Shown: positions 18,143 through 27,621 of the stretch, piece after piece
Numbering within the stretch: the first letter of the stretch is position 1
Layout: the number at the start of each line of letters is the position of its first letter
Assembly (NCBI GenBank): GCA_027484445.1
Contig: JAIXSY010000025.1
Coordinates: 372,001-436,000 of the forward strand
Origin: Verrucomicrobiaceae bacterium
GTDB taxonomy: Bacteria > Verrucomicrobiota > Verrucomicrobiia > Verrucomicrobiales > Verrucomicrobiaceae
Length of the DNA stretch: 64,000 bases
Direction of reading: 5' to 3'
The notes under the pieces: generated by a model
The model's database searches: none
What the model was told of the DNA's origin: nothing
What the model saw: the letters and a program-made list of their open reading frames with translations, nothing else
Translations under genes and position numbers: made by a program

Positions 18143-19507
18143 TTATGCCTCAAGCTTCCAAGGGACGCGATACTCACGGCTGAGAAGCTTGCTCGCTTCG
18201 GGATCACCTATGATTTCTTCTTTCACGGGGTCCCATTTCACAGGACGATTTACCAAGAAGGAAATCAGGGCCAAATGACCTGGCGTGGCGCTGCGATGCG
18301 CTGTCTCTACAGGAGTAACTGTGGGTTGACGACTCTTCACACAATCCAAGAAATTGCGATGATGGCCCGGGGTTGCATAGAGACGCGTCTTGATGACATC
18401 ATCTCCCAGTTTCGGAGCTTTGGCGGCTTCAACCACGCTAAGACCTTCACGCTTTTTGATGACCTGCTTGAGGGCTGGATTCGAGCTGTCATAGGTGCCA
18501 TTTCGGTTCACATAGACCCAGCCTTCAGTGCCGATCCACTTGGTACCCATGGCGATATCACTGTGACCACCTGCGATGACCATCGTGATGTCTCCAGCAT
18601 ACTTGGCTTCGGCACGATACTTCGTCGCTGTGTTCCAGATGTCCGTGCGCGGAGGCATGTCCACCTGGATGGGAAGCACTTCACTAGGACCACTGCTGTC
18701 CATGTCCATGCCCCAGTGGGCAATATCGCAATGGTGACCGATCCAATCCAGAAGCTGCCCACCCCCGATGTTGTAGTCCCAACGCCAGTTTTTGTGCACA
18801 CGACACTCAATGTAATCCTGCATCTGAGCAGGCCCGATCCACATTTCGTAATCGAGCTCTGCTGGCGGTGGCGTGACACTGCGCTTGTCACCCGTTTTGG
18901 CAAAATCATTGTGCCCAGCAGGCAGGCCGACTTCGACACGCGTCAGCTTGCCAATTAAGCCATTGCGCACAATCTCAGCACCGATGCGGAAGTTATCTTC
19001 ACTGCGCTGCCAGGAACCTGTCTGCCAGATGCGCCCCTGCTTCTGCACAGCTTTCACGATCGCTTGCTGCTCAGCAATGGTGCGCGCTAAAGGTTTTTCA
19101 CCGTAGATGTCTTTGCCGTTTTTGGCAGCCTCAATGCTGGTCAGCGCGTGCCAATGATCGGGCAGAGCCAGCATGACGGTGTCGATGTCTTTGCGCGCCA
19201 TGACTTCGCGGTAATCGTGGTAGCCTTTGCAGTCCTGATTTTTGTAGGCACCGTTGATGGTGCCAAGCGCCTTATCCAGATTGCGTTTGTCGATGTCACA
19301 TGCTGCAAGAATTTGGCAGTCGGTTTCTTGCAGGAACTTTTGGGTATTGCTCGGCCCCATCATGCCCCAGCCAATGACGGCCATGGTGATGCGATTCGAG
19401 GGAGCATTTTGCCCAAAAACGGAAGCAGGAACCACGGTGGGGAAACCCAAGGCGGCAGCGGATTTAGCCAAGAACTGACGGCGACTATTCAGCGGAACTT
19501 TTTTCAT
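18143..19507 (-). CDS. Tat-exported Gfo/Idh/MocA family oxidoreductase
   Basis: A 454-residue NAD(P)-dependent oxidoreductase-like protein. The N-terminus is a twin-arginine export signal (NSRRQFLAKSAAALG). It is followed by a Rossmann fold start (MAVIGWGMMG), an acidic CDIDKRN segment, and the family motif GEKPLA. The C-terminal part contains the family's alpha/beta domain (DWIGHHCDIAHWGMD). This type of exported member is abundant in Planctomycetes and Verrucomicrobia and is thought to act on sugars or sugar derivatives in the periplasm; the substrate is not known. It stands alone, convergent with the phosphatidyltransferase gene and downstream of trxA, whose terminator separates them. Confidence 0.88.
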   Translation of the reverse strand: MKKVPLNSRRQFLAKSAAALGFPTVVPASVFGQNAPSNRITMAVIGWGMMGPSNTQKFLQETDCQILAACDIDKRNLDKALGTINGAYKNQDCKGYHDYREVMARKDIDTVMLALPDHWHALTSIEAAKNGKDIYGEKPLARTIAEQQAIVKAVQKQGRIWQTGSWQRSEDNFRIGAEIVRNGLIGKLTRVEVGLPAGHNDFAKTGDKRSVTPPPAELDYEMWIGPAQMQDYIECRVHKNWRWDYNIGGGQLLDWIGHHCDIAHWGMDMDSSGPSEVLPIQVDMPPRTDIWNTATKYRAEAKYAGDITMVIAGGHSDIAMGTKWIGTEGWVYVNRNGTYDSSNPALKQVIKKREGLSVVEAAKAPKLGDDVIKTRLYATPGHHRNFLDCVKSRQPTVTPVETAHRSATPGHLALISFLVNRPVKWDPVKEEIIGDPEASKLLSREYRVPWKLEA

Positions 19508-19553
19508 GGTGGAAGAAGGAAGTTAGTCGTTTGATGACACAGCTGTCGATCAT

Positions 19554-19592
19554 AAAAAAACCGCAGGCAGACATTGAGCCCACCTGCGGTTT
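19554..19592 (-). terminator. Rho-independent terminator of trxA
   Basis: On the minus strand, a stem AAACCGCAGG ... CCTGCGGTTT (19583-19592 with 19558-19567) is followed by a T-rich run of seven. It lies 20 bases after the thioredoxin stop codon and upstream of the Gfo/Idh/MocA gene. Confidence 0.82.
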
Positions 19593-19612
19593 ATGGAAAT
19601 CAGCGTTGAGGA

Positions 19613-19942
19613 TTAGGCAATGGCTTGCGCTTTGCGCAAAAGGGCATCTTTGCTTTGCACGCCGACAACAGTATCGCGCACGGCACCATTTTTGATGAAA
19701 AGCAACATTGGGATGGAGCGGACACCAAACTTGGAGGCCAAACCTGGGTTTTCATCGACGTTGACTTTGACGACCTTGATGGCACCTGCCTGCTCATCGG
19801 CGAGCTGATCCAAAACTGGACCAATCATGCGGCACGGACCGCACCACTCTGCCCAAAAATCCACAATGACAGGCACGGTGGCGGCGGCGATTTCAGAATC
19901 GAAGTTACTTTCGTTAAGGTTAAGGACGTTTTCGGAGGCCAT
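19613..19942 (-). CDS. trxA: Thioredoxin
   Basis: A 109-residue classical thioredoxin with active site WCGPC (residues 33-37), the buried Asp in VDFWAEW, and the cis-Pro in RSIPMLLF. It is a cytoplasmic disulfide reductase. It is divergent from mazG with a gap of about 130 bases, and has its own terminator, so is probably monocistronic. Confidence 0.96.
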   Translation of the reverse strand: MASENVLNLNESNFDSEIAAATVPVIVDFWAEWCGPCRMIGPVLDQLADEQAGAIKVVKVNVDENPGLASKFGVRSIPMLLFIKNGAVRDTVVGVQSKDALLRKAQAIA

Positions 19943-20069
19943 AAGGTTGGGGGTTCAGAGATAGTTTACGCAGTAAAGGAACTCGCGGACACGGAAGTCG
20001 GTAAACATGGCAGGCCGGGGCGCAAACTTTTTCCATGCCAGGGGGAGTTTTTGGCGCTAGCTCAGTTCC

Positions 20070-20864
20070 ATGTCCATCGACCACCCCGACGGTTTGACCC
20101 GCCTTCGCTACATAGTGCATCGCCTGCGCGCGCCGGGAGGTTGCCCCTGGGATCGTGAGCAAACACACGCAAGCCTGGTTCCCCATCTGCTGGAAGAGGC
20201 CTACGAAGTGGCAGATGCTATCCAAAATGGCGATCCCCAGCTGATGTGTGAGGAATTGGGGGACTTGTTGCTGCAACCGGTGTTGCATGCTGAAATCGCA
20301 AGCGAGACAGGTGCTTTTGACCTGGACCGCATGGCCCACATGCTGAGTGAAAAGCTCATTCGTCGCCATCCCCATGTATTTGGGGAATCTAGCGCCGCAG
20401 ATTCTGAGGCGGTGCTAAATCAGTGGGATGCCATCAAACGACAGGAAAAAGGCACGGAAAAAGAAGGCATGCTGCACGGGGTGGGGACTGGACTGCCAGC
20501 GCTGATGCGTGGCCAAAAACTGCAAAAGAAAGCAGCGCGTGTTGGCTTTGATTGGCCAGATGCCAAGCCGGTTTTCGACAAGTTGCGGGAAGAGATCCAG
20601 GAACTGGAAGAAGCTGTTGATGCAGGATCTAGCGAGGGCATGAAGGAAGAGCTAGGAGATTTGCTTTTCACCGTGGTCAACTTGGCGCGAAAACTCGGCA
20701 TTGATGCTGAACCTGCGCTTGCTGCAGCCAACGATAAATTCACCAAACGGTTTCACCAAATGGAGGCACATCTTGCCCGATCTGGTCAAAAGCTGGACGG
20801 CAGTCTGACGCTAGCACAGATGGATGCCGCCTGGGATGCGATCAAATCGAATGCACCGGCTTGA
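20070..20864 (+). CDS. mazG: Nucleoside triphosphate pyrophosphohydrolase MazG
   Basis: A 264-residue full-length MazG with two repeats of the MazG fold. The N-terminal copy has CPWDREQTHASL, LLEEAYEVADAI and CEELGDLLLQ; the C-terminal copy has REEIQELEEAV and KEELGDLLFTVVNLAR. Both contain the acidic EExxE / ExxD magnesium-binding residues. It hydrolyses NTPs to NMP and pyrophosphate and serves as a house-cleaning enzyme. It is divergent from trxA and ends 8 bases before the convergent GspE-type gene. Confidence 0.94.
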   Translation: MSIDHPDGLTRLRYIVHRLRAPGGCPWDREQTHASLVPHLLEEAYEVADAIQNGDPQLMCEELGDLLLQPVLHAEIASETGAFDLDRMAHMLSEKLIRRHPHVFGESSAADSEAVLNQWDAIKRQEKGTEKEGMLHGVGTGLPALMRGQKLQKKAARVGFDWPDAKPVFDKLREEIQELEEAVDAGSSEGMKEELGDLLFTVVNLARKLGIDAEPALAAANDKFTKRFHQMEAHLARSGQKLDGSLTLAQMDAAWDAIKSNAPA

Positions 20865-20872
20865 CCTCGCCA

Positions 20873-22582
20873 TTACTGCTCTGACTCGGCCACAGTGACA
20901 CTGATGACCTCATCAATCGTCGTGTTTCCAGCCAGGATCTTGCGCACGCCATACTCGCGCATGGGTCGATAACCATCTTTGTAGGCTTGCTGATAAAGCT
21001 GTGCACTGCTCGCCTTGTGCGTGATGAGTTCCCCCATCGCTGGGGTCAGACGAACCAGTTCGTAGATGGACATACGACCTTTGTAACCGGTGGCACGGCA
21101 GGCCTCACAGCCCCCTTCACGGGCACGATAGACAGTGCTACGAATCGGGCCAGTGTATTGAAGTTCGCGAAGACGCACCTCGGCATCGGGATCAGGCTGC
21201 TTGCACTCACTGCAAAGGACGCGCACCAACCGCTGAGCGATGAAAGCACGCACTGAACTGGAAACCAGGAAGGGCTCCACGCCCATGTCGATCAAACGCA
21301 TGATGCCCCCCAGAGCATCATTGGTGTGCAGCGTGCTGAACACAAGGTGCCCCGTGAGCGCAGCACGAATGGCGATTTCCGCTGTCTCCAGGTCGCGCAT
21401 TTCCCCAATCATGACCACGTTCGGATCACCACGCAGAATCGAACGCAGGCCCGTCGCAAAGGTGAGGTTAATTTCGGGTCGAACCGCGATCTGCACCACG
21501 CCAGGAAGCTTGTTTTCCACGGGGTCCTCAATGGTCACAATCCGTCGGTGCTCGGTGTTCAGTTGGCTGAGAAAGGTATAGAGCGTGGTTGATTTTCCGG
21601 ACCCTGTCGGGCCTGTCACTAGGATGATCCCGTTAGGCTTCTTGAGCAAGGTCTCAACTTCAGAACGCAAATCAGGCTCAATGCGCAGGCGGTCGAGATT
21701 GAATTTCTCCTGACCAAGAAGACGCAATGAGACACTTTCACCTTCGACGCTGGGGATGGTCGCCACACGAACGTCGATGAACTGACCTGCGATTTGCAGA
21801 TTGATGCGTCCATCTTGCGGAAGGCGTCGCTCTGCGATGTCGAGCTTAGCCATCACCTTGAGACGCGCGATCACCGATTGCTGCAGTGCCTTGATGTTTT
21901 CTGGCACTGGCACTTCACGCAGACGACCGTCGATGCGGTATCTCATGCGCAGCTTATCTTCCATGGGCTCCACATGGATGTCAGTAGCGTGTTGCTCCAG
22001 CGCTTCTCGAATCACGGTGTTGACGAACTTCACGACGGAAGCCTCTTCATCGTCAGCATCAATGATGTTAGCCTCGTCGCGTTGCTCCAAATCTGCGCCA
22101 TCGACATCGCGCCCCTTGAGCAGTTCTTCAAAGGTGTCAGCCCCAATGCCATAGAAGTCACGCATTGCATTCAGCAGACGCTTGCGCGGTGCGATCTCTA
22201 GTCGGACAGGAGATTCGACCTCACGGGCGATGGCTTGGTGGGCGATGAGGTCAAAAGGATCGTAGCCGACAACAAGCAGCTTTTTCGCCTTGCTGCCTTC
22301 TTCCTCAACAATCTTCAGCGGGAGCAGGCGGTGTCTTAACGCCACACGTGGGGGCAGCAGTCGCTTCATCTCAGGCGCATCTGCCGAGTCGGGCACCGGA
22401 TTCGCCACAAACCCCAGTCCCATGCGCGCGGCTAACTGGGACAAAAAGGCTTCCTCATCGATGCTGCCCAGGTCGAGCAATTGATTCACTACCGTTGAGC
22501 TCGGAGTCGCGGTTGGAAGAGGAATGCCAGAGCCACCGGAGGACTCCAGGCACTGCACGAGCGCTTGGCGGATGTGTTTCAT
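20873..22582 (-). CDS. GspE/PilB-type secretion ATPase
   Basis: A 569-residue type II secretion / type IV pilus assembly ATPase. The N-terminal domain (about 20-130) resembles the T2SSE N-domain. The ATPase core has HATDIHVEP, RYRIDGRLREV, Walker A GPTGSGKST, Asp box TIEDPVEN, Walker B GEMRDLET and His box STLHTNDA. A zinc-binding pair is present (CSEC ... CEAC). All motor motifs are intact. It is encoded 6 bases after a secreted protein of unknown function on the same strand. Other pilus/secretion genes are scattered in the window (28006, 56583), so the machine is not encoded in one operon here. Confidence 0.93.
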   Translation of the reverse strand: MKHIRQALVQCLESSGGSGIPLPTATPSSTVVNQLLDLGSIDEEAFLSQLAARMGLGFVANPVPDSADAPEMKRLLPPRVALRHRLLPLKIVEEEGSKAKKLLVVGYDPFDLIAHQAIAREVESPVRLEIAPRKRLLNAMRDFYGIGADTFEELLKGRDVDGADLEQRDEANIIDADDEEASVVKFVNTVIREALEQHATDIHVEPMEDKLRMRYRIDGRLREVPVPENIKALQQSVIARLKVMAKLDIAERRLPQDGRINLQIAGQFIDVRVATIPSVEGESVSLRLLGQEKFNLDRLRIEPDLRSEVETLLKKPNGIILVTGPTGSGKSTTLYTFLSQLNTEHRRIVTIEDPVENKLPGVVQIAVRPEINLTFATGLRSILRGDPNVVMIGEMRDLETAEIAIRAALTGHLVFSTLHTNDALGGIMRLIDMGVEPFLVSSSVRAFIAQRLVRVLCSECKQPDPDAEVRLRELQYTGPIRSTVYRAREGGCEACRATGYKGRMSIYELVRLTPAMGELITHKASSAQLYQQAYKDGYRPMREYGVRKILAGNTTIDEVISVTVAESEQ

Positions 22583-22588
22583 TCAGCG

Positions 22589-23305
22589 TTAGGGGGCTAC
22601 AGGCCTTACCTCGACAGGAAAAAGGCTTGGATCGAGAAGCGATCCATCTTCCTGAATGGTCTCGACTTCGATCTTCAAAGGGGCAGAGCCAGAATCAGGC
22701 GAGTAACCATACTTTTCCAAAAGCTCGACCACATAAGCCACCGCGAGGTTTTGCCCTGTGAAGTGACGAGTGACCAAGGTGGTCAAATCTTCACGCAGCG
22801 TTCCGGTGATCGTCGCGCTGCCGATCATACCGATCGAGCCATCGGAGGCAGGACCTTTGTCGGACTCGTCATCAGCCGCCATCAGTCGTCCATGCAGCCG
22901 CTCAGCCACGCGCAGCACCGTCTGGCCCTCAGGCGTGTCGAGCAGAAGCGAGCGGTTCAAGTCACCCGCAGCGGTGTAAAGCGCCTGGGAATTGCCTGCA
23001 ATGGCAAGAGCGGAAAAGGCTGCCTTTCGCTGTTCTGCATTCGCGGCGAGGAAGAACTTAGCGCCACCATCGGCCACGGCGTAGCTTCGGCCACCTTCAT
23101 CCGTGGTCAGGATCAGAGTGGCAGCCCCCCCTCGTGCCGGGGCCACTAGGTAGGCGCTGCGGTAGCTGCTGAAGTTGACCGAATCCGCTTCAGGCGCAAA
23201 AACGAGTTCATAGACCAGCCACTGCGCATGTCCGCTGCTGGCAGCCGCTAAGCACAAGCAGGCAAGCAGCAGTATTTTTCGGAAGCGACAGTGAAAAAGC
23301 ATCAT
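22589..23305 (-). CDS. Secreted protein of unknown function upstream of the GspE-type ATPase
   Basis: A 238-residue exported protein I do not recognise. It has a signal peptide (about residues 1-27, ending SSGHAQ), followed by a beta-rich segment containing SAYLVAPARGG and ILTTDEGGRSYAVA and a helical segment (RHFTGQNLAVAYVVELLEK). Its stop lies 6 bases before the GspE-type start, so the two are probably co-transcribed; the context suggests an envelope role, but that is inference only. Two adjacent ATG codons (23305, 23302) are possible starts. Confidence 0.72.
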   Translation of the reverse strand: MMLFHCRFRKILLLACLCLAAASSGHAQWLVYELVFAPEADSVNFSSYRSAYLVAPARGGAATLILTTDEGGRSYAVADGGAKFFLAANAEQRKAAFSALAIAGNSQALYTAAGDLNRSLLLDTPEGQTVLRVAERLHGRLMAADDESDKGPASDGSIGMIGSATITGTLREDLTTLVTRHFTGQNLAVAYVVELLEKYGYSPDSGSAPLKIEVETIQEDGSLLDPSLFPVEVRPVAP

Positions 23306-23408
23306 ACAAATCAGGGGCGGGCGGTCTGACTAGCTGAAGGAGACGCCTTTGTCGAGTGTGGCGTTGAATCTTGATTGCCACAGAGTTCCAGGGCAGTCTT
23401 CACACACG

Positions 23409-23981
23409 ATGCCGCTTTCACCGCCCATTACCGTGGAGACCAGCCCATGGACCACCCTGAGTCGCCAATCGATTTATCAAAACCCATGGATTCGCGTGCG
23501 TGAAGACCAAGTCATCAATCCCAGTGGCGGACGTGGCATTTACGGCGTGGTGGAGTATCAAAATCATGCTGTCGGTGTCGTCCCGATCGATGATGAAGGG
23601 TACACTTGGTTAGTGGGACAGTGGCGCTACTGCCACGGTAGCTATGAGTGGGAAATTCCTGAAGGCGGATGTCCTCCTGGAGAAAGCCCTGCTGAATGCG
23701 CCGAACGAGAACTGCTCGAAGAAACAGGACTTCACGCCAAGAGCATCACTCCCCTACTGACTGGTCTGCAACTGTCGAATTCCACGACGAACGAAGTGTG
23801 TGACCTCTTTGTGGCGCGTGGTTTGACTCAAGGCACAGCAGCGCCAGAGGAGACGGAAAAGCTGCATGTCTGGCGTTTGCCTCTATCTGAAGCCATCGCG
23901 ATGGCTCTGGAGGGGCGCATCAAAGACAGCCCTAGTGTCATCGCCTTGCTGGCCATCGCAGCGCGAGGTCAGTGTTCATGA
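23409..23981 (+). CDS. NUDIX hydrolase (ADP-ribose pyrophosphatase-like)
   Basis: A 190-residue NUDIX hydrolase. The Nudix box is complete: PEGGCPPGE followed seven residues later by RELLEETGL. A preceding WEIPEGG and an upstream YQNHAVGVVPID are typical of the ADP-ribose / nucleoside diphosphate sugar pyrophosphatase group. It would cleave an NDP-linked substrate in the cytoplasm. The ATG at 23409 is preferred to an in-frame TTG at 23349, which would add residues unlike the family. It is divergent from the secreted protein gene and ends 7 bases before the convergent permease gene. Confidence 0.9.
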   Translation: MPLSPPITVETSPWTTLSRQSIYQNPWIRVREDQVINPSGGRGIYGVVEYQNHAVGVVPIDDEGYTWLVGQWRYCHGSYEWEIPEGGCPPGESPAECAERELLEETGLHAKSITPLLTGLQLSNSTTNEVCDLFVARGLTQGTAAPEETEKLHVWRLPLSEAIAMALEGRIKDSPSVIALLAIAARGQCS

Positions 23982-23988
23982 GCCCTGC

Positions 23989-25311
23989 TTACTCATGACG
24001 CAGCGCCTCCACAGGATTCATGCGTGCAGCACGCCGCGCGGGATAAATGCCAAAGGCAATGCCGGTCATCACCGAAATCAGGAAGGCCAAGACAGGAGAC
24101 CAAAACTGCACCACGGTCGTCACTCCTGCAAAATGCTGCACGGCAATCGGAATGCCGATGCCCAAGACCACACCAAGAACACCACCCGCCCCTGAGAGTA
24201 GCACGGTTTCGATGAGGAACTGCACCACTATGTCCGCCTGCCGTGCCCCGAGAGCGCGGCGAATGCCAATCTCACGCGTCCGCTCAGTGACACTCGCCAG
24301 CATGATGTTCATGATGCCAATGCCACCCACCACCAAAGAAATGGCAGCGATGCTACCGAGCACAATGCTGAAGATGCGCTTGGTTCGTTCAGCCTGGCGC
24401 AGCAACTCTACGGGCACGATCATGCGCCAATCTTCTTTCTTGTGATTGCTCGACAAAACCTGGCGAATGGCCTCAGCACGACTTTCGACCTCGTTGACCT
24501 GTTTCACGCGAATGACCGCTTCATGGAACTCGACTTTTTCAGCCTCAAAGCTGCCGCTTCTCATGCGAAAAAAAGTCTCGCCATAGTGGTCCATGAGCGT
24601 GGTGTAGGGGATGAACATCTGGGCATCGGCTACGCTTCCTCCGCCCCCTCCTTCACCGCCCACACGTGGGCCTTCGTTTTGCAGAATACCGAGCACCTTG
24701 TAGTAAAACCCTTTCACCCGGATGGTTTTCCCAGTGGGGGTCGAGAGCGGAAAGAGCCGTGCCGCAGCTCCTTCATTGAGCACACAGACAGGCAGTTTTT
24801 CCTGCAATTCCAGATCAGTAAAAAAGCGCCCCTGAAGCACCCTGCGATTGCGCATTTCCGGATAGATCGGTAAGACGCCAAGAATCTGGCCATCGACACT
24901 TCGGTCAAAGTTCCAGATATTCTCGCTGAGAATGCGCGAGGGCACCACCACCTCTATCCCTGGCACCGTCTGGCGGATCTGCTGAATGTCACGCAGCGTG
25001 AGACCGTATTCGAGCACAAGGCTTCGAGTCTCTGCACCCGCGCCCTGACCGTCGGGTGGCTTCACACTTTCTAGGATGATGTTTTGACTGCCTAACCGAC
25101 GAATCTGCTCCTGCGCTTCATAACTCGCACCTTCTCCAATGGCCAGCATCGCGATCACGGAAGCAACACCAAAGATCACGCCGAGTGCTGTCAGAAAAGA
25201 CCTCAGTTTGTTCAGCCAGATGCTTTTCAGCCCCAGCGACATGGTTCGCCACAGATGCTGGGGCGAGGCAAAAAGACGCAGGATGGGATGCTTGGCCAGG
25301 AATCGAGTCAT
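23989..25311 (-). CDS. MacB-like ABC transporter permease (FtsX family)
   Basis: A 440-residue permease with the MacB topology: one membrane helix near residues 35-57 (LTALGVIFGVASVIAMLAIG), a large periplasmic domain (about 60-310), then three C-terminal helices including VVGGIGIMNIMLASVTERT, the FtsX signature before REIGIRRALGA. The fused ATPase domain of E. coli MacB is absent, so a separate ATPase is needed. The only MacB-type ATPase in the window (16662-17384) has an adaptor and TolC-like protein but no permease. A Gly-rich insert (GGEGGGGGS) lies in the periplasmic domain. The gene stands alone. Confidence 0.9.
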   Translation of the reverse strand: MTRFLAKHPILRLFASPQHLWRTMSLGLKSIWLNKLRSFLTALGVIFGVASVIAMLAIGEGASYEAQEQIRRLGSQNIILESVKPPDGQGAGAETRSLVLEYGLTLRDIQQIRQTVPGIEVVVPSRILSENIWNFDRSVDGQILGVLPIYPEMRNRRVLQGRFFTDLELQEKLPVCVLNEGAAARLFPLSTPTGKTIRVKGFYYKVLGILQNEGPRVGGEGGGGGSVADAQMFIPYTTLMDHYGETFFRMRSGSFEAEKVEFHEAVIRVKQVNEVESRAEAIRQVLSSNHKKEDWRMIVPVELLRQAERTKRIFSIVLGSIAAISLVVGGIGIMNIMLASVTERTREIGIRRALGARQADIVVQFLIETVLLSGAGGVLGVVLGIGIPIAVQHFAGVTTVVQFWSPVLAFLISVMTGIAFGIYPARRAARMNPVEALRHE

Positions 25312-25369
25312 TCAGAGGGGGGAAGACTAGCACGCAGGAAAACGCGGCTTTCCTTCACCTGAATTCAGC

Positions 25370-26152
25370 TCAGGCCGCGCCCAATCCAGCGTAATAAGGC
25401 GCGATGCGCCGAGCATGCTCATCGTAAGCGGCCTCGAAAAGCTCAGTCGCTTGAGCTGCACCGACCACAGCGCCCGCAGTCAGCACATGGGGCGGATGTC
25501 CCGCCTGGGTGAGACGCGCGGCGACCTCTGCCTTGATCGCATTCACCAGCAAACAACCTCCCACCGTGCTTCCGGGAGCCACTGGCGTGGGCAGGCCTTC
25601 CACTTGGACCATTGCATCTCCCACCGGTGCACCGGTATCCAGCACGATCTCGGCAAAGTCTTGCAACTTCTTGCCACCAGGATGTCGGCTCGTGCTAGCC
25701 TCCGAATGCTTTTGTGAAATGAGCGCTACCACTTTGACACCACGACGCTGGAACTCCTCAGCCATCTCCACGGGCACGACATTGCAGCCACTGGAAGACA
25801 CCACGAGCGCACTATCGCCCTGCTTGAGGTCAAAATTCCTCAAGATGCGCGCGGCCAAGCCACTGACATTTTCCAGGAACATGGCCTGTCGTTGTCCATT
25901 CGCACCCACCACGAGGTTGTGAAAAGTCAGTGAGAGTTCCACGATAGGATTGAAGCCGGGAAAGGAACCATAACGCGGCCACATTTCCTCAACCAGAATT
26001 CGACTGTGTCCCGAACCAAAAACATGCACCATCTGACCAGCGAGGATGGTTTTCGCAAAGACATCTGCCGTTTGGTGAATCAAGGACAACTGCTCCCGAA
26101 CGCGGGCGATGAGTTCAGTGGATCGAGCTAGATAAGATTCGGCGGGTGTCAT
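25370..26152 (-). CDS. SIS domain protein (sugar-phosphate binding)
   Basis: A 260-residue protein with a SIS fold: HVFGSGHSRI for the phosphate loop, VVSSSGCNVVPVEMA for the second Ser-rich loop, and a following KVVALISQKH. This arrangement matches the uncharacterised SIS proteins of the UPF0309 type, thought to bind or isomerise phosphosugars. No extra catalytic domain is seen. It lies upstream of the MacB-like permease and downstream of purC on the same strand, with gaps of 58 and 116 bases, so an operon is uncertain. Confidence 0.83.
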   Translation of the reverse strand: MTPAESYLARSTELIARVREQLSLIHQTADVFAKTILAGQMVHVFGSGHSRILVEEMWPRYGSFPGFNPIVELSLTFHNLVVGANGQRQAMFLENVSGLAARILRNFDLKQGDSALVVSSSGCNVVPVEMAEEFQRRGVKVVALISQKHSEASTSRHPGGKKLQDFAEIVLDTGAPVGDAMVQVEGLPTPVAPGSTVGGCLLVNAIKAEVAARLTQAGHPPHVLTAGAVVGAAQATELFEAAYDEHARRIAPYYAGLGAA

Positions 26153-26268
26153 GGCGTGTGGTTTGATCAGCCGAGATAAGGCAGAGCTGGCGCGAATGGC
26201 CAGCCCACACCCTGATCCTCCATTTTTTCACCTTCCATAGTCCATCGACATGGCGTCGGACGTGCGGG

Positions 26269-27573
26269 TCAAAGGCCATTGAGCTGCAGCAACTCTTCCA
26301 GCTTGCCTCGGCCACGATAAAACTCAGCCTCTTCCTGGCCAGCTTCTTCCAGACGAGAACGCAAAGCCACAGCCTCCGTCTCCCCGAGCACATGCTCCTT
26401 GATCAGCGCCGTCTTTCTGGCCTGCAAAGCAAGGAATTCAGGAGCCACCTCTGGCGTAGATGGATACTTGCCTGCCGCTTGGCCAGCCTTCAGCACTTCT
26501 TTGAAGGGTAGGCCCGTCTTGGCGGCCTCCTGCTTGGCGGCATTCACCCCAGCATACCAGTCAGCACAAACCACACGGTAGTAATCACGCATGGCCTGCT
26601 TGTTGTAGTGAATGATCAATCGACGTCCGTCCACCTCAACCGTGCCCGTGGCGCGGAAGCTATCTGCGTCAATGGTATCGACAAAGAAGAGGTCATTCCC
26701 ATCCACCGCGAACTCCCACTTCAGGTCCCAGAGCTGAAGACCAATTTCTTCCAGCAGTTCACGAACCGCCCAGGCTCCGAGCAAGGCCATCTTGATCGTG
26801 CTGAGAAACGCCTGCGAGCTGAGGCCCGACATCAGCAGTGCCTCCTGCTTCGTCACAGGGCGATCCTCAGGCTCATACTTGCTGGTCAGATCGTAAATAG
26901 GACGATCCAGCATCTGCCAAGCGGACATGGGAGCATTCAGGCCAAGCTCCAGCTCATAAGCACGGCGCTCTTTTTCCCCCAAAGCCTCATACTTGCGCAG
27001 GATCGAACTACCGCTGGTCACACCAAAACGAACGATATACTCCAGCGGCACAACGTAAGTGTTGTTCTGATGAAACTGAGCGTAATCGAAGACAAAATTC
27101 CCCATCACGTTTCGCTGGGGCGGCTTCATGACAGGGAACCGACGCACGACATTGTAGCAGCTAGGATGGGTAGGCATCCCAGACTTTGTCAGCTCACCAG
27201 TCACGGCATCCAGCATGCCCACGTGGTGGGTCTGTGCCCCTGATTCCAGCATGGTGGGAAGCGTGCCATCCATGAGCTGTGAGCGCCACGTTTCACCCAA
27301 GGAGTTTGTTTTGAGCAAAGCAGCTTCCACACGCTGCCAAGTCTTGGGGTTCGCCAGACGGCCATACATCGCATGTCGGAAAATCGCACGATTCAGGTCA
27401 TTGCCCTCGATTTTGAAAATGCTACCCACATCAAAGACCGAACCTGCCTCCGTGGTCTCACAGACGATGTAACTCGGATGATCCGGCACAGCATAAAGAT
27501 TCTGCACTGAACCACGATAGATCGGTTCGCCAAGAGACTGGAGGGAAAGCTGAGATGGTAGATCGGTAGGCAT
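26269..27573 (-). CDS. purC: Phosphoribosylaminoimidazolesuccinocarboxamide synthase
   Basis: A 434-residue protein of the long SAICAR synthetase type, which joins aspartate to CAIR in purine synthesis. Readable features are GSVQNLYAVPD at the ATP-binding loop, a VPLEYIVRFGVTSGSS segment (the conserved 'ECIVR' region), and DLKWEFAVDG with VDTIDADSFR for the metal/nucleotide site. It is longer than the 240-residue bacterial PurC, in line with the extended form known from several phyla. The ATG at 27573 is preferred to an upstream TTG at 27618 that overlaps folB. It follows folB by 48 bases. Confidence 0.85.
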   Translation of the reverse strand: MPTDLPSQLSLQSLGEPIYRGSVQNLYAVPDHPSYIVCETTEAGSVFDVGSIFKIEGNDLNRAIFRHAMYGRLANPKTWQRVEAALLKTNSLGETWRSQLMDGTLPTMLESGAQTHHVGMLDAVTGELTKSGMPTHPSCYNVVRRFPVMKPPQRNVMGNFVFDYAQFHQNNTYVVPLEYIVRFGVTSGSSILRKYEALGEKERRAYELELGLNAPMSAWQMLDRPIYDLTSKYEPEDRPVTKQEALLMSGLSSQAFLSTIKMALLGAWAVRELLEEIGLQLWDLKWEFAVDGNDLFFVDTIDADSFRATGTVEVDGRRLIIHYNKQAMRDYYRVVCADWYAGVNAAKQEAAKTGLPFKEVLKAGQAAGKYPSTPEVAPEFLALQARKTALIKEHVLGETEAVALRSRLEEAGQEEAEFYRGRGKLEELLQLNGL

Positions 27574-27621
27574 GAAATCGAGAAGCCGAAGGCTGGAGAG
27601 GAAAGACGCGGAAAGCAAATC

